Source: Symbiodinium natans (lineage: Eukaryota; Sar; Dinophyceae; Suessiales; Symbiodiniaceae). Taken from it: DNA of 64,000 nt. Shown in pieces: positions 23,321 to 36,200 of this stretch (position 1 is the stretch's first letter; every line of letters begins with the position of its first letter). The position numbers and the translations under genes are program-made. The notes beneath the pieces are model-generated. The model was not told where the DNA came from. It did no database searches and saw only the letters and a program-made list of their open reading frames with translations. The stretch spans positions 124,001-188,000 of the forward strand of contig CAJNDS010002188.1 of assembly GCA_905221605.1 (NCBI GenBank). Direction: 5' to 3'.

Positions 23321-24479
23321 GTGCAGCTGCTTAACGGAAACTGCACGTGGCGAACAGCGTCCTGCCAAACTCCCGTAGCGCCGACGTCAGCTGCTTGCTG
23401 GTGAGCTGCCGCCAGTCTTCACCTCCCCAGACATCAAGCTCATGCAACAGACCTACTCAATCATCTCAGTCCTGCTCACTACTCACGTTGCCACTTCGAG
23501 ACAATGTTCAATGCCGTCAATCACAAACCAATAGCGGGAAGTCACCTTCATCAAAGCACCCGATGTTCTTTGCCGACGTCGCTGACGCCATGAGGGTCAC
23601 ATAACATTGTGGCAGGGTCGCGTATTTCGACAATCAAGGCACGGTACGACGCAGCGTTTTTCCATGTTGAGCCTATGAGCTGGCTGTGCTGCTCAGGCCG
23701 TCACGGGCAAAGCGGCAAAGCAAGAAAAGTTGAAATTCGCATCAGCCAACTCATGAGCCATCCACACCCAACAAGCACAAAGAGGCAGCCGTACAGTCGA
23801 GACTTCATCGGCGAACGTCTCACCTCTGTCCACCTGCAAGCTCACATTGCACAAGCAGCGGTCTGCCCGGTCAGTCTACGAAGTGCGCAGTGCATCCTGG
23901 TCACTCCCCTCTGTGGGCACTTCCTCGCTGCCTGAGAGCGGATCTAAATAGTGCCAGGTGAAATGACTGAGTTAGGTTCCCTTAGTAGAGCAAGAAACCC
24001 AGCAAAGCGGCTCCGAGAGCTTGCCACCGTAGAGCAGAGCCAGGAGCTGCATCCCAAAGCACACACCGACCACAGGCCTGCGCAGTGCACTGCGAAGTGC
24101 AATGGGAAGCGCACCAAACTGCACAAACACATGCTCTGAAAACTACGAACAGGACAGAACAGCGAAGAGGTAGATTCAATTGAGAAAACTTAACAAAATA
24201 CAGAGACGTGGACCGACTGACAGGTAGACAGCGGCCGGATGGACACACTCGGACACCCCCTCCAGGCGTCGCAACAGCACCCAAGGCCCGGGCGCATCAG
24301 GAAACTGAAGCATTGCCGCCGTCCTCAGCAATAAGCCCATTTCCGGCCTCTACGCTTTCAGCAACAGCCACGAGATTCTGGGAGGCCCTTGTCTTAGCAC
24401 TGCTGTTCCTCTGGCCCAGTCTAGTGTCTCCGGAGTTGAAGCCTTTAGGTGCAGTTTGAAATCCATTGCTGAGGGGCTC

Positions 24480-25000
24480 AGGAGTTCAAGCTGAGGGGCT
24501 TCTCCTTTGCGGCATAGGCATAGGCAGTACTGGCATCTCAAGGTTGGCTCTGCATGTCCGACGGGCTGTCTGCACACAATTCGAACGTGGCAATGACTCA
24601 GATTCTTCGGGCTCTGGCTCTTCTTCAACAGATACAGCATCTCTGTTCTGGATGCTTGCAAGAAGGCTTCTCAAGTTGCTACCACAAACGCCAACGGCTG
24701 GACCCTGAGAAACGAGCGTTTTGGCAATGTGCGCCCGCAGGTCCACTGGCTCAGTCAGGACCACTGGGCCTCTCGTCTTTGTGAACCCATTCCGAGCACA
24801 CTGAATGAACGCCATGTGATGCCTCTCAAATCGAAGTCTGACATCACTGAGACAAGAGCTACCGCAAGAGACAATGAGGCCGATGTCACCCGCAGCCTGC
24901 TGACATTTGTGGCATTTTGCGGCTGTCAACGCCATCCGATCTTGCAAATGATGGGCCCGCGCTTCATCTTGCGCAAGGCTCGTGGCCAAGGCGTTCACTG
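24480..25000 (-). CDS. Candidate exons, unknown protein
   Basis: A 170-codon minus frame contains coding-like islands: ATSLAQDEARAHHLQDRMAL, GPVVLTEPVDLRAHIAKTLV and SIQNRDAVSVEEEPEPEESE. Less protein-like sequence separates them and may be intron read in frame. The last island is acidic and probably disordered. No family is recognised. Confidence 0.4.
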
Positions 25001-25168
25001 CATCAACCTCACGTATGCAAGCACATGCATTCGCATCGGCGAAGCAAAACCCCGGGGTTCAGGGTTAGGTTACTATGGGCCGGGTTACTGCTGCACCTGT
25101 CAGGTCAGGCTGCTGAGGGCGGCACGGTGCGTACTTCGTGAACATTGAAGCCAGCCTAGCGACACGCA

Positions 25169-25948
25169 TCAGCGCTTTACAAGACTCTGCTCACCAACAA
25201 ATGTGAATTTCAAGCCTCTCTCGCTCGAGACACGAGCTGCTGCGTGTAGCGGCCTGGCCTCGACACGCGAGTGACAAAAAGGCACAAAGCCACAGCTGCC
25301 TGCTGACGAGTGCATTCCTGCCTGTTCCCCTACTGCTGTAAACCTACTGCTAAGCTCTCCGCATTGGGAGACGAAAGGTCTCGACGTTGGCGAGTGACAA
25401 CATGCAGATCTCGACAAACAACACTTTTCAATTTTGACACTCCCGCGATCTCCGCTGCATGTCCTGCAGCCTTTAAAGGCCCGAAGGCAAGCAAACGCAG
25501 GAGCACGCTTCAGCATATTGCGAACGGGCTCTGCGAGAAAAGCATGTGAAGGATCTTGAGTCACTGCAACACTTCCAGACCTCTTGTCTGCTAGAAGGAA
25601 CAGCAGGAAACTTGACTGCTGCATGAGAAATCGCGCACGAACAAGATCATCGCCGCGAACGCGAACACCTTCAGGCCGTGACTTTTCATCAGAGCAAGCC
25701 CCTGCATTCAGATGCATCGGCGAGCCTGGATGCTCTTGGTCACTTCGGCAGCAACGTCCTGCACATCCATGCATGCAGAGGTTGCGGAGCCTCCCTTTCC
25801 TCCACCCAGTGATCATCTGTGAAGTAGCCCTTCTTTGACGACGTTCCCTCCGATTTCTGCAAGCTGTTCCGGAGCGCAAGACCAGTACACCAGATTGATC
25901 AAGCGTTGTGATCTTCAATCTCATCCTGCATCTAAAGGGCTGTAGCAC
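25169..25948 (-). CDS. Long open frame, coding status uncertain
   Basis: A 259-codon open minus frame, the longest non-repetitive minus frame between the two PKG-flanking regions. Its composition (many Cys, Arg, Ser) is not convincing. A second frame gives better exon-like pieces: DVAAEVTKSIQ and GLALMKSHGLK. These are bounded by possible AG acceptors and GC/GT donors near 25755, 25732, 25708 and 25672. Either reading could be real. No domain is recognised. Confidence 0.3.
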   Translation of the reverse strand: MLQPFRCRMRLKITTLDQSGVLVLRSGTACRNRRERRQRRATSQMITGWRKGRLRNLCMHGCAGRCCRSDQEHPGSPMHLNAGACSDEKSRPEGVRVRGDDLVRARFLMQQSSFLLFLLADKRSGSVAVTQDPSHAFLAEPVRNMLKRAPAFACLRAFKGCRTCSGDRGSVKIEKCCLSRSACCHSPTSRPFVSQCGELSSRFTAVGEQAGMHSSAGSCGFVPFCHSRVEARPLHAAARVSSERGLKFTFVGEQSLVKR

Positions 25949-26322
25949 AGCAATCTGGTGCCTGGTTAAAGACTATCAACAGAAAAGGGAGGCTATCAAG
26001 CAAGGCCCTCCCTGCAAAATCAGAAGCTCTACTCAGGAAAACAGAACTCCAAATTTCGTCGCCGGCTGCCCCTCTCGACTCGATGAGATGGTTCTGCGTT
26101 GCACTCACAACTTCCCTCGGGGAATGGCGCTAACGCTTGGCTAACGCGCTTCTCTGTGCGGAGTCCGCTGCAATCAGTTCCTCCACACCAGGCCTTCCAG
26201 TCAGGGAGTCAGGGTCGAGATGTTTTGCCAGCACGAAGCCCTAGACAACTGGCTAGCGGCTAGCCTCATTGCATCCACAATGCAGCAGCCACATGGTCAC
26301 AGGCAAATCACATGTACCGGCC

Positions 26323-27165
26323 TCAAGCCCCCAATGCTGTTGCCTTGGGTGCTGCCTTGGCGGCCACGGCAGGCGCCGGGGTGGTGCTTGCATACCCACC
26401 ACCTCCAGCCGCGAGGATGCTCATTGCCTGGCCAAAAAGGTTCGAGGCAGATGACAGGTCTCCCCTACAAATCCCTGCAACCTGTGCCTCCTCCGCCTCC
26501 TTGTCTTGCTGTTGTGCATACAATGCCTGGCCAACAGTATCACTTCAAGAGCAACGGTTGTTTTTCTGGATTCTGCTGGGCTCCCGGATGCTCCGGGCCT
26601 CCAGTTCCTTCTCAGCTTCATCCTCTGCCGCGGAGCCCACTGCCGAAGGTGCAGCTAGTGCCGACTGGATGTCCTGCAAGCAGTCTTGCTTTGTTCAAAA
26701 GTGGCTCATGTCCAACGGCTGCCCAACCTTCATTTCAGCTGCGATGTCTGCCATCTCATCTGTCAGCTTATCAACCTGGGGCCAACCGAAGTACCACAGG
26801 CACTTGGGCTTCACACAGGCAACATGCTGAGGCAGGTGCTTGATCCACTCCTATTTTCTGCGTTTGGTTCTTGAGCTGGTCCGTTGCCTGCGTGGCATCT
26901 GGATCATCGGGTGCCTCTGTCATGTCTACCTCCTTGTGACCGGGTCGGCCACCGCACCGGCCTTCTTCATGGCCGCTACAGTTCCCGCAGTGATCTCAGC
27001 CTGCTGTGCATGGCGCATACTGCAAACTGACCCTGCTGCCAGTTTGGCGCATTGCGTAAACGCAAACGCCGGGGGTTCTGCCAACAACAACTCTTAGTCT
27101 AGAAGTGCGAGCCCCCTGCGCACTTGTGCACCTCTGAGTCCGGCTTGCTTCAAGCTTGAGATTCA
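26323..27165 (-). CDS. Snf7/CHMP4-like ESCRT-III subunit, 3' exons with stop
   Basis: ESCRT-III Snf7 proteins polymerise on membranes for budding and scission with Vps4. Exons in order: about 27165-27130 (MNLKLEASRTQ), 27000-26962 (AEITAGTVAAMKK), 26887-26840 (ATDQLKNQTQKIGVDQ), 26775-26728 (VDKLTDEMADIAAEMK), 26673-26599 (DIQSALAAPSAVG, EDEAEKELE), 26526-26482 (ALYAQQQDKEAEEAQ) and 26427-26323 (Ala/Pro-rich tail and TGA). Every join from 27000 on keeps frame and rebuilds the family's VDKL-x-DEM, A-L-x-x-P and acidic E-x-ELE-x-L order. Introns are 54-74 bases. Donors at 26961, 26839 and 26598 are GC; those at 26727 and 26481 are GT. The first junction is unresolved, and the basic N-terminal helices lie upstream, unassigned. 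Assignment to Snf7/CHMP4 rather than another CHMP rests on the C-terminal pattern. Confidence 0.82.
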
Positions 27166-27169
27166 TTTG

Positions 27170-30080
27170 AGCTTCATGTGGTTTCGGAAGCCATGACCCG
27201 TGGGCAAAACATCCTATTCCAAACTTCAGCGACACCCCATGACAGAACATCTCCTCGCCCCAGAGCTTCTCTCGGCTTACGCCTTTCCATCGGGTTGGCT
27301 CGTAGTGGAATGCCACTCCCTCTGATTGGTCTGCCTCCCCATTTGGGTCTTTTCGCTGCTTACAAAAGTCCTGCAGCGAAACCCCTCTCGTCTTTCCTTC
27401 CACTCCTCTTCGTCTTGCCCTGTGGCTGCTTCTGGCATCTCTTCTGTTCACATGCCATTTCATTTGACTTCTGTTTGACTTTAAATCGCGCTCGCCAAGC
27501 CCCCTGACTTGCAGCAAACCACATGGCTTGGTTGACCGTCGCAACTTCTTGACTGCAACTTCTCGAGGTAGGCTCGTAGCCTTTAGGAGCCTAAGAGGCA
27601 AGAACCACTCAGCTTACTCCCCTACACTTTTGATATAGGCTGGTATCGGCTGGTGGCCGGGAGAGACTTTTGACAGCTGCGGAGTTTTGGGGCAATGATT
27701 CGGTTTCGATGGCAGCCCTTGTCTCCCCCACAATCTGGGCTTTCCTCCTTGGGTCGGAGCCCGGCTTGTCTGTCTGCTGTGTCCGTGTGCAGCTGTCACG
27801 AAGCCTTTGCTGATCTCCGGCCTACACTCTTGCTTTCATGTGTGTACCTTTTCAAGTTTTGGTACCTTGCACTGGTCTTACCCAGGCTAGGAGGTGTGTA
27901 CATAGTTCAACGGTTCAACGACGACATCTTGCTAGAGAGGGTGATCGAAACGCTCGTGGTATGCCGAGCATTGCAGACAAATTCACGACCCGGTGCCTGC
28001 TCTTGCTGGAAAGCAAGATTTTCCACATTGAACTGGGTGTCAACCTGAGTTTAGCGAGCAGATACCCAACAAGGATCTGTGCGTCTTCTGCATGCCATGT
28101 TTAAGCTGGGACCGTGGCCAACTGATCTCGCTGCTGCTCGTACAGCTTCTTGCCTTATTACCGACAGGTCACAGTTCGCCGACGCAATCACAAGACAATC
28201 GCTATCGATCACACACGGCATCGCACTCAGTCTTTCAGAAAAGCCAAGATTCGCTTCAAGGCTTGCATGGCACGGGCCTTGGCAGTTGCATCGGTGCCTT
28301 AGCAACACATCTATATGCAACTCACTCGAAATCTTCGAAGTCGGGCAGCGATACGCAGCATCTCATCTAGTGTACAGAGCCGGCTCGGTTTTCAGCATCC
28401 ATCACTGACCATCCCGAAACATAGCATAGGAGGTGGGTGCGTTGAAGCAGAGACGAACGACCAACTTTGGCATGCGGCTCTCCCACAACGAAAACACAAC
28501 TGGAAGGTAACATGCAGCTGCACCGTCTCAGTTCCACGGTCTTCCTGTATCGACATAAAACCCTTCAGGTGATGCATTTTGGTCGCGATGCTGAAAGAAG
28601 TGGAAACCAGGTTTCGTGTCTTGCGAAGTGTGGTGCAGATATGCCGATGCGTTCTCCAGATCTCCGGTGAACAAGTGGCCATGGTGGCCCCTAATCCTGG
28701 CGTTGGAGGTCACCATAGCACTTCTGGATCCAATCGTGCCCGAAAGTCTCTGATTTTTGTTGGAAAGCACTTCAGCTTGTCAAGTCTACAGAGCTTAGTT
28801 CAGCCACGCAAACTTCTGAAGCTGCTACAGCTGCTAAGGCCCTCAAACCCGATGTTCCATCTCTCGACCCCACGATTTTGCCAGACCGACTTCCCCAGGC
28901 TTGCCTTTTCTGGAGAATGTATGAGACATTGTCAAACCGTCAACTGCTTGTAACCTGCTTGTTCTACTCCATGTACATAGTGTGGCCTGATGAGATGACC
29001 CTGCCAACGAGCCAACACTAGCCAACAATAGCTGTTCCGTTAAAGTCCTTTCCCTTCGATCGAAACCAAGCTGCTTTGCTTAGCCACCCACTGTCGTGCC
29101 TGGAACGGACGGAGAGCATCTTTCAAACTGAACACATGTTATGAAGAACAGCCTATGCATGCTATGAACAGCCTATGCTTTCCCACATGGCACCTCCTCG
29201 TCAGCCTTTTGAATTTTGGCTCCCAGCTCTTCGATTTTCTGTTCCAAGTTGGTTGCAGCATCCTGTCAGCATCGCACTGCCTGCAGCGCCTACGAGTATA
29301 AGCAAGATTCTCAAGATGAACTCAAGGTGGCATGTATGACAAGCAAGCTCCTGCAGGTTTGGAGCAGGCTTGGGAGGTTCGGGCTTGCTTTCTCTGCCAC
29401 CCATGGCTCGATGGAGTCAAGAAAGCGGAAGCTGAAGTGGGGAAGCAAGACTGCGTCCGACTGCATCCAGACTTATCCTTGCATCCCTGACGGCACTGCA
29501 TTTCGACACATGGGTCTCTTGAGTTCAAAGCTTGAACCCGAAAGCTCCAGAGTACAGCACCCGAATTGCATACGTCTGAGTGTACAATTTCGCAATATTT
29601 GTTAGAAGTCCAAGAGATGGCAAGATGTGGCAAATCACGGAAGACTCGGGGATTGAACTCATGGTCCTTCCTGGAAGTTCCCGATGCCCATCCACGCCCA
29701 TAGCCTTAGAACACGTCAAGTCAAAACAGGATCTGCACATGCGATATATGCGAAAAGGGTTCATGCCGACCGTAGGAATGTCGTGATAAAACATGAAACG
29801 ATGCGCTGCCCAATGTGGACAGCCAGGCATCGGAAGCGAAATCCGCCGACCCCCACGGGGGTCGGCGTCTTTGTCTTGCCCCTCTCGCTGGCTGCGGCAG
29901 CCCCACACTCGTTCCACCTCTTCACCGCCCTCGCCACGCTCCCACCCTCACCACCCCAACCCCCCTGCCAACGCCTACATGGCACAGGCTCGCCAAAGAT
30001 GCCCACACCCCCACCACCCACGCCACCCGAAACGGCCAAGTTTCTGAAGGCTCTCACCGCCAACGCAGTTTTCGGCCAGA
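27170..30080. other. No securely recognised gene; may hold Snf7 5' exons
   Basis: Minus-strand stretches at about 27300-27600 are basic (for example KQPQGKTKRSGRKDER) and could include N-terminal Snf7 exons, but no join was convincing. Other coding-like minus pieces are IRDFRARLDPEVLW (about 28770-28720) and IASANCDLSVIRQEAVRAAA (about 28190-28130). No family is recognised. Weak TTTAGGG-like sequence starts at 30080. Confidence 0.35.
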
Positions 30081-31545
30081 CGCCCCCTAAACCCTAATTA
30101 AACCCTAAACCCTAAACTTGTATAGGGCCAGGGGCTTTTCAGCCCACCAGACACCCCTGGGCCTCAGGGATTTAGGGTTTAGAGGTTTAGGGTTGAAGGG
30201 TTAGGGAGGGTTCAGGGTTTACAGCCCACCAAGCCCAGATAAGCCTCCTAGCTTTAGGGCTTTAGGGCTCAAAAATTATATAGGGTTTCGGTTCTTCGGT
30301 TTGGAGTTTAGGATTTAGGGTTGAAGGCTGTAACGGTCGAGTTGGGTTGGGGCTTTTCAGCCCACCACATGCCCAGAGGGTTTTGGAGGTTAAGAGTTTA
30401 CCGGTTTAGAGCTTAGGGTTTAGGGTTTACAGCCCACCAAGCCCAGTAAGGCTCCTAGCTTTAGGGTTTTAGGTTTCGGGTCTACGGTTTGGGTATTCGG
30501 GTCTAGGGTTGAGGGCTTTAAGGGTCGAGTTTGGCTGTGGGCTTTTCAGCCAACCAGACGCCCCTAAACCATAAACCCCAAACCTTAAACCATTAGGGGC
30601 AGGGTCTTTTCAGCCCACCAGACGCCCCTAAACCCTAAACCCTAATTCACCCCTAAGCCCTGAACCTGCAAAGGGCCGGCCTGGCCTCAGGGATTTAGGT
30701 TTTTAAAGGTCTAGGGTTAATGGGTTTAGGGCTTAAGGTTTGGGGGGTAGGGTTTACCGCACACCAAGCCCAGACAAGCCTCCTGGCTTTAGGGTTTTAG
30801 GGCTTAAGAGCTCGGGTTTCGGGTCTACGGTTTGCGGCTTAGGGTTTCGGATTGAAGGCTTTAAGTGTCAAGTTGAGCCGCGGCGTTCAGCAAACCCTGA
30901 ACCCTAATTAAACCGTACTCTGATATACTAAACCCTGAACCCCAAACCCTAGCTGCCCTAGTTAAACCCTAAACCCTAAACCTGTAAGGGGCCGAGGCTT
31001 TTGAGCCCACCAGACGAATCGGGATCTAGGGTCTACGGTTTGGGGTTTAAGAACCTTAAGCGTCGAGTTGGGCCGCGGCCTTTTTCTAAACCCTAAGCCT
31101 TAACCCTGAACCCTAAATCTGTATTAAAGGGTCGGGGCTTTTCAGCCGACCAGGCGCCCCCAAACCTTAACCCACTTTTCAGCCCATCAGATGCCTAGCT
31201 AAGGCTTTTCAGCCCGCCCAGCTAAGGCTCCTGGGCTTAAGGATTCAGGCTTTAAAGGTTTAGGGTTTACGTGTTTAGGGCCCACCAGACGCCCCCTAAA
31301 TCCTAAACCCTAAACCCTGGTTAAACCCTAAACCTGTGTAGAGCCAGGGGCTTTCAGGCCACTAGGGTTTACAGCCCTCCAAGCCCAGCTAAGGCTCCTA
31401 GGTTTAGGGTTGTAGGGCTTAGGGTTGTAATGTTCATGCATGGTTCGAGGGCTTATGACTGAGGGTGTTCGGCTATGGGTTTGGGCTTTGAACCTTTTGG
31501 GTTTCGGTTTGAAGCCTGAAGGTTTAGGCTTTAGGGTGCACACTC
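30080..31545. repeat. Degenerate TTTAGGG/CCCTAAA higher-order satellite
   Basis: About 1.45 kb built from imperfect CCCTAAA and TTTAGGG heptamers, in both orientations. They are woven with two recurring modules: GGCTTTTCAGCCCACCAGAC (about 30133, 30351, 30539, 30606, 30985, 31136, 31175) and CAGCCCACCAAGCCCAG followed by a CTCCTAGCTTTAGGG-like end (about 30220, 30431, 30756, 31371). A true chromosome end would have one orientation and a uniform repeat, so this is an internal, evolved satellite. No gene is seen in it. Confidence 0.93.
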
Positions 31546-31550
31546 TCTCC

Positions 31551-31602
31551 GGGTATGTATGTATGTATGTATGTATGTATGTGATACTACGTATGTATGT
31601 CT
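31551..31602. repeat. (GTAT)n microsatellite
   Basis: Tetranucleotide GTAT run with interruptions, continuing imperfectly to about 31645. Confidence 0.95.
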
Positions 31603-31649
31603 GTATGCATGCATGTATTTAAAAAATTTATGTATGTATGTACATACAC

Positions 31650-33260
31650 ACACATGCATGCTGGGCTCGTGCAAAATCTTTAAGAATCGATCCTGACCAG
31701 ACAGCTGCGTAGTAGTGGTCGAACATGTGGCCAGGCACAAATGCTCTGGTAAATGCATGCACAAACATTAATGGCCTGGATGGTCTGGTACACTTTCGAA
31801 GGTGCATGCCGACAGCAAGGGTGGAGCCCATGAGTGCACCGTTCCCCTCCTCTATCCGACTTGTTCCGTTTGAGGAGTCGAAATGTCGATAATCACGCCC
31901 CGAGCCGACTCAAATCATCTGTGAACCTTTTTGGGGGAGCAGCCGCTGATTCGCCACTACGCGCTCTCGATTAGCTCCGCAAGACTCTTCGCCAACTTGC
32001 CGAGAAGCGGTCGCTTCGACAGCAACCCAGTGCAACGCGTACTTCGTGACCAGAACGGCACCCCACTGATGTCCTCCGGCATAACAGAGAAAGGTAACTA
32101 GCGTGGTCCACAACCAACGTCCCACAGGCTACGTTTCCGATCAAGGGACACAACACTGTCCTGGGCTTGGGGCAGGCGGCTGATGGCTGTGCCTTCCAAG
32201 TCGAAGATCATCTGTAGGTGCTGAACTTCCTGGACCACACTGAGCAACAAGAGGGCACTGAGAAAAAATGGAGACATTTCATCCAGGCCGAGAGTTGTTG
32301 CTGGTGTGAACGGTGCTAAGTTTGAGGGCATGTCCTCCACGGTTCGTTGCGAAATGCCCTTTTCCAAAACCGAGCTTCGTCAGAAGCACACTCGGGCTCT
32401 GCTATCGAAGGCTGAAACAGCATACGGCATACGGTGCGTCGATTTGAGCCCTGCTGCCAGCCTGCAGCAGCCAAAAATGTCAATAGTATTGACAACACAG
32501 ATGGGCTGCGCCACAAGTCCATGTGATGGCTTTTGGTAACTTCTATGCACAATGCGCATGCCTGTGACACATAGCTTGAGCTAACCAACCGTAAACATGT
32601 TGTGTCATCCTACCCTTCATGATGTAGACATGGATGTTCGTCGAAGCTCTTGGGTAGAAGCCACAACCTTGTGTATCTGACTTGGTCCTAGTTTCCGGAC
32701 CATGGCTGCCACTGATTCCAGCCTCTAGCAATACGTTCGGCGATGCACGAACTTACAGATCCAATGTTCTATAGGATGAAGTGCCAGAACCTCCTCACAA
32801 ACTCGACAAAAAAGTCGACCAAAGCATGTTCATGATCTGTTCATGCTGTTCATGCGCCTTCGGCTCTGGATGATCTCCTTCTCTTCGTGCCAATCAGCAA
32901 AAGTTAGCTCCTGCACCCGGATGTTTCGGAGAACTTCACAATGACACACTAATGACACTGAAGGCTGGAAGCCCAGCCTGTGAGCAGTGCTCAGCAAAGC
33001 TTGTGCTTCTTGGTAAATGCGGAGGATGAAGAACTCTCTCCACTATGCAGTCCTTGGCGGCTTTGCGTGAAGCATGGAAAGACTCTGGGCCCCTACGAGC
33101 TCAAAGATCAACTATTGGTAAGGCCCACACAAAGAGACTCACGTCTCCCCACGCAAAGAAGTCGTGTTCCTGCGTTACACTTACACGTTCCTGCGACCAA
33201 CCCGGTGAATGCATTGGCTGAGCCGGTAGTTAAACAGCAAGATGCATGGCTCGTGCGGGC
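31650..33260. other. No securely recognised gene; probably 3' end of the PKG gene
   Basis: The region lies downstream of the last PKG exon found (ends 33263, where a GT donor is visible). The C-terminal kinase-extension exon and stop are therefore expected here. One minus stretch, LQMIFDLEGTAISRLPQAQD (about 32210-32150), is coding-like but not recognisable. Confidence 0.35.
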
Positions 33261-33262
33261 AC

Positions 33263-36200
33263 CTTGACGTCATCCCAACCAAACACTCCAGCTCCAAGAC
33301 GATTTTCGGGACTCTTCTCCAACATACCCTGGGCGCCAAAGTGAGCTGCATGTCTTGCAACGTATGTAACTCACGGCATCTCCTGCAGCAGCTGACGACC
33401 GCAAGGATCTCTGTACTTGTCGGGAAAGACCAGCTCCTGAACAAACTGCTCGAGACTCAGGGAGACGCAACATGGAGAGGCAAACTGAAGAGACCTGAAG
33501 GGCCTGAAGAATCTGAAGAGTGCGGTGTTTTGTTGTTTTGATTGATTTCACAGCAACATGCCAGAAAAATCGACTCTAAAAGCAAAAACACGTCGAGCTG
33601 GTAACAGAAGAGCTGATTAGCATCGGCGGCTTTTGTGTGTTGTGCTGTGCCGTGATATTGTACTTTCGCCTAGTGCATCCTGGATAGTCTCGGGTTGGTC
33701 TCTTGAGAAACTCATTATTGTACAATGAGCCCCGATCGATTCGATTGTACTGGGATTCGGATCGGCTCTTGGCCAGCCAAGTGCAGTTTCCCCTTATCCT
33801 ACATGTTGCCAAAGCCAACCATGGCGGCGATCTAAAAACTCATCAGAACTTGCTGGGAGCCAGCGTGACGAACGTGGATGCCCGACAAAGCCGAAGACTG
33901 GAGACCCTCAATCAAGCAACATCGCTGACCCATCGCCTGCTTCAACACGGCTTCCCAGATCTCCTGACACTGCATTGTTCTGCGACTTCCAAGAACATGA
34001 TCGTGACAGGCAATAAGCAATGATGGCCTGCTTGTCATCCAAAGATGCCGCAAAGGGCTGTTGACCACAAAGTGCTTCAAAGAGCAGCACCCCCAGCGAC
34101 CAGGTGTCAACCTCCAACTTGCTGGGTCGACATGACAAACGTGCTCAGCTAAGCCACACTCCTGAAGAAAGGAAAGGAGTTTCCCAAACGCCCTAGACGG
34201 GTCCAGAGCTATTTTGGGACTGTGTTTGTTGGAATGTTTTGTTGATGCTGCTGGCTGCACTGTAGCCTGTTAGGGTTTAGGGTTTAGGGTGTAGGGTTTC
34301 GGGTTTAGGGCGTAGGGCTTAGGGTTTACGATTGGCCTGCGCCGGCGATTCGCAGGGCCCCTTGACATCAATAGTTCTTGCATTGAAAGCCATAAAACAA
34401 CGTGTCACAAAAACATTTTTCGAGGCGCATTAACCACGTTGGTTGTTTGCGGCGATTCGGAAGGATTTCACGGGGCAGTGGGGTTGGGGAGGGGTGGTAG
34501 CGTGCGTTGTGATTGGATGCGTGAGGTTTCTGAGACGAACTGTCACAAGCATTCATGTCTTTTGTGAACATGCCCAAAAAACACTGGTATGTACAGCGTT
34601 GTTGCCTCTTGTACAATGTAACACAAAGATGTTCAACCTTCCAGAGGACAACATGATGGCACCTCTGGGGCCATTTGCTGGAAAAGAGACCAGAGCGAAC
34701 TGTGTGGCCAAACTTTAAGGTCCCAACTCTCTTGCTAGTGACATGTCGATAAACATCCTAAACTACAGTGTTTCGAGGCCTTGATTCCCCCAAACACACC
34801 GCATTTGCACGTGCTACTAAAGCAGAAGCAGAAACACTCGTATTCCCAAAAGCATGCACTTGCTTTCAAGATTGCAGCCGCAGCCGTCCACGCGTTGATC
34901 TCAAACTGCGGGGCACGGTGAAATTAAGTCGACAAAATTGGTGCTAAGTCAAGTCAAAACATCTCTAGTGCCACGCAGGGATGCGACGTCAACCGATTCG
35001 AGTAGCACCGCAACCAGGGATGTCGAGGCTTCGGCTGCTGCTTAAGCATTCAGGCTGCAACGTCTTCATTTCCCAGGTGTGCCTGAGGCCTTGTGATGGT
35101 GGGGCATGCTAGGTATGAGAGTTGGCTTCTGTCATGCTCGGCAGATGATGTTTTGTACTTGATTCCAGATTCTTGTCAAAGCATAACACACGACCGCAAG
35201 ACATTCTTGCATCTGACAGAAATAACAGACCACAGACCACACGAGACGGCATTTACAAATGCATCGGATCCCGTGCCCCTCTGTGCTCCAAGGCGCTGAA
35301 ATGGCGATGCTCCAGGGCGAAGCCCAAAACCGTTCGCCACAAACACAAAAAGGTCGGGAATGCCCTTGGCGGCAACACGAGTGAGTGAGTGAGTGAGTGA
35401 GTGGACGGCCTGGGGCGCACTCCGGCCAACGGAAACGTTCCCTCCCGCCATCTCTTCCCCCCTCCGCTTGCGTCATTGGGAGATCCAGCAAGAGTTCGAC
35501 GCTCCGGGAAAAGCGCCACCCGAACCGCCATGGGCCCGCCCCCCAAAGCCGGCGGCTTGGGTTGGATTTGGGCTCTTAGGCAAGACAGCCCACTTCACAG
35601 GAACAGAAACTCTTCCCTGTGTTCCCTCACCAAGGTACTAAGCTGTGGGCATTGGCTCGGAGACACGGCTTGGGGTGCGGGGTGGTTGTACCAAACACGC
35701 ACACGAACCGGCAGCAAGACTGAGGGAAAAAGCAAGTTCAGCTCATCCCTTGTGGCTGCAAAAACTCCTACAGTGTCCACTTGGCATGTGAAAAGTCGGG
35801 TATGCCCTTGGCGGCAACACGAAGCCTCAGTGCCGTAGCCCTCCCTCCGGCTCAGAATGGCCTGGCAGATCTTTGATGGCTTGAGGCACTCAGAAACTCC
35901 TACTGCCAAGAAAAGGAAACTTGCCTCGGGCGCCATGTAGTGAGGGCTTCCGATGCAGGTAAAAGTCCGACCATCCTGCGGGTCTAGAAAAACCATTCGA
36001 AGGGGACCCTGGCGCTTGGTGCTGGGGAAGTCCTCATCGAGTCTTTTGGCAATGCCAAAATCAATGAGCTTCACATAGCCTGACGAGAGGGCGAAAGGAG
36101 AGAGGCGGCTCAAAAAATAGATTGTTCACTTCACTTCGATCATCGCCGCCCTACAGCCGATGTCGAAGCCATCCTCCCTTGTCGACAAGTACGGACAGAC

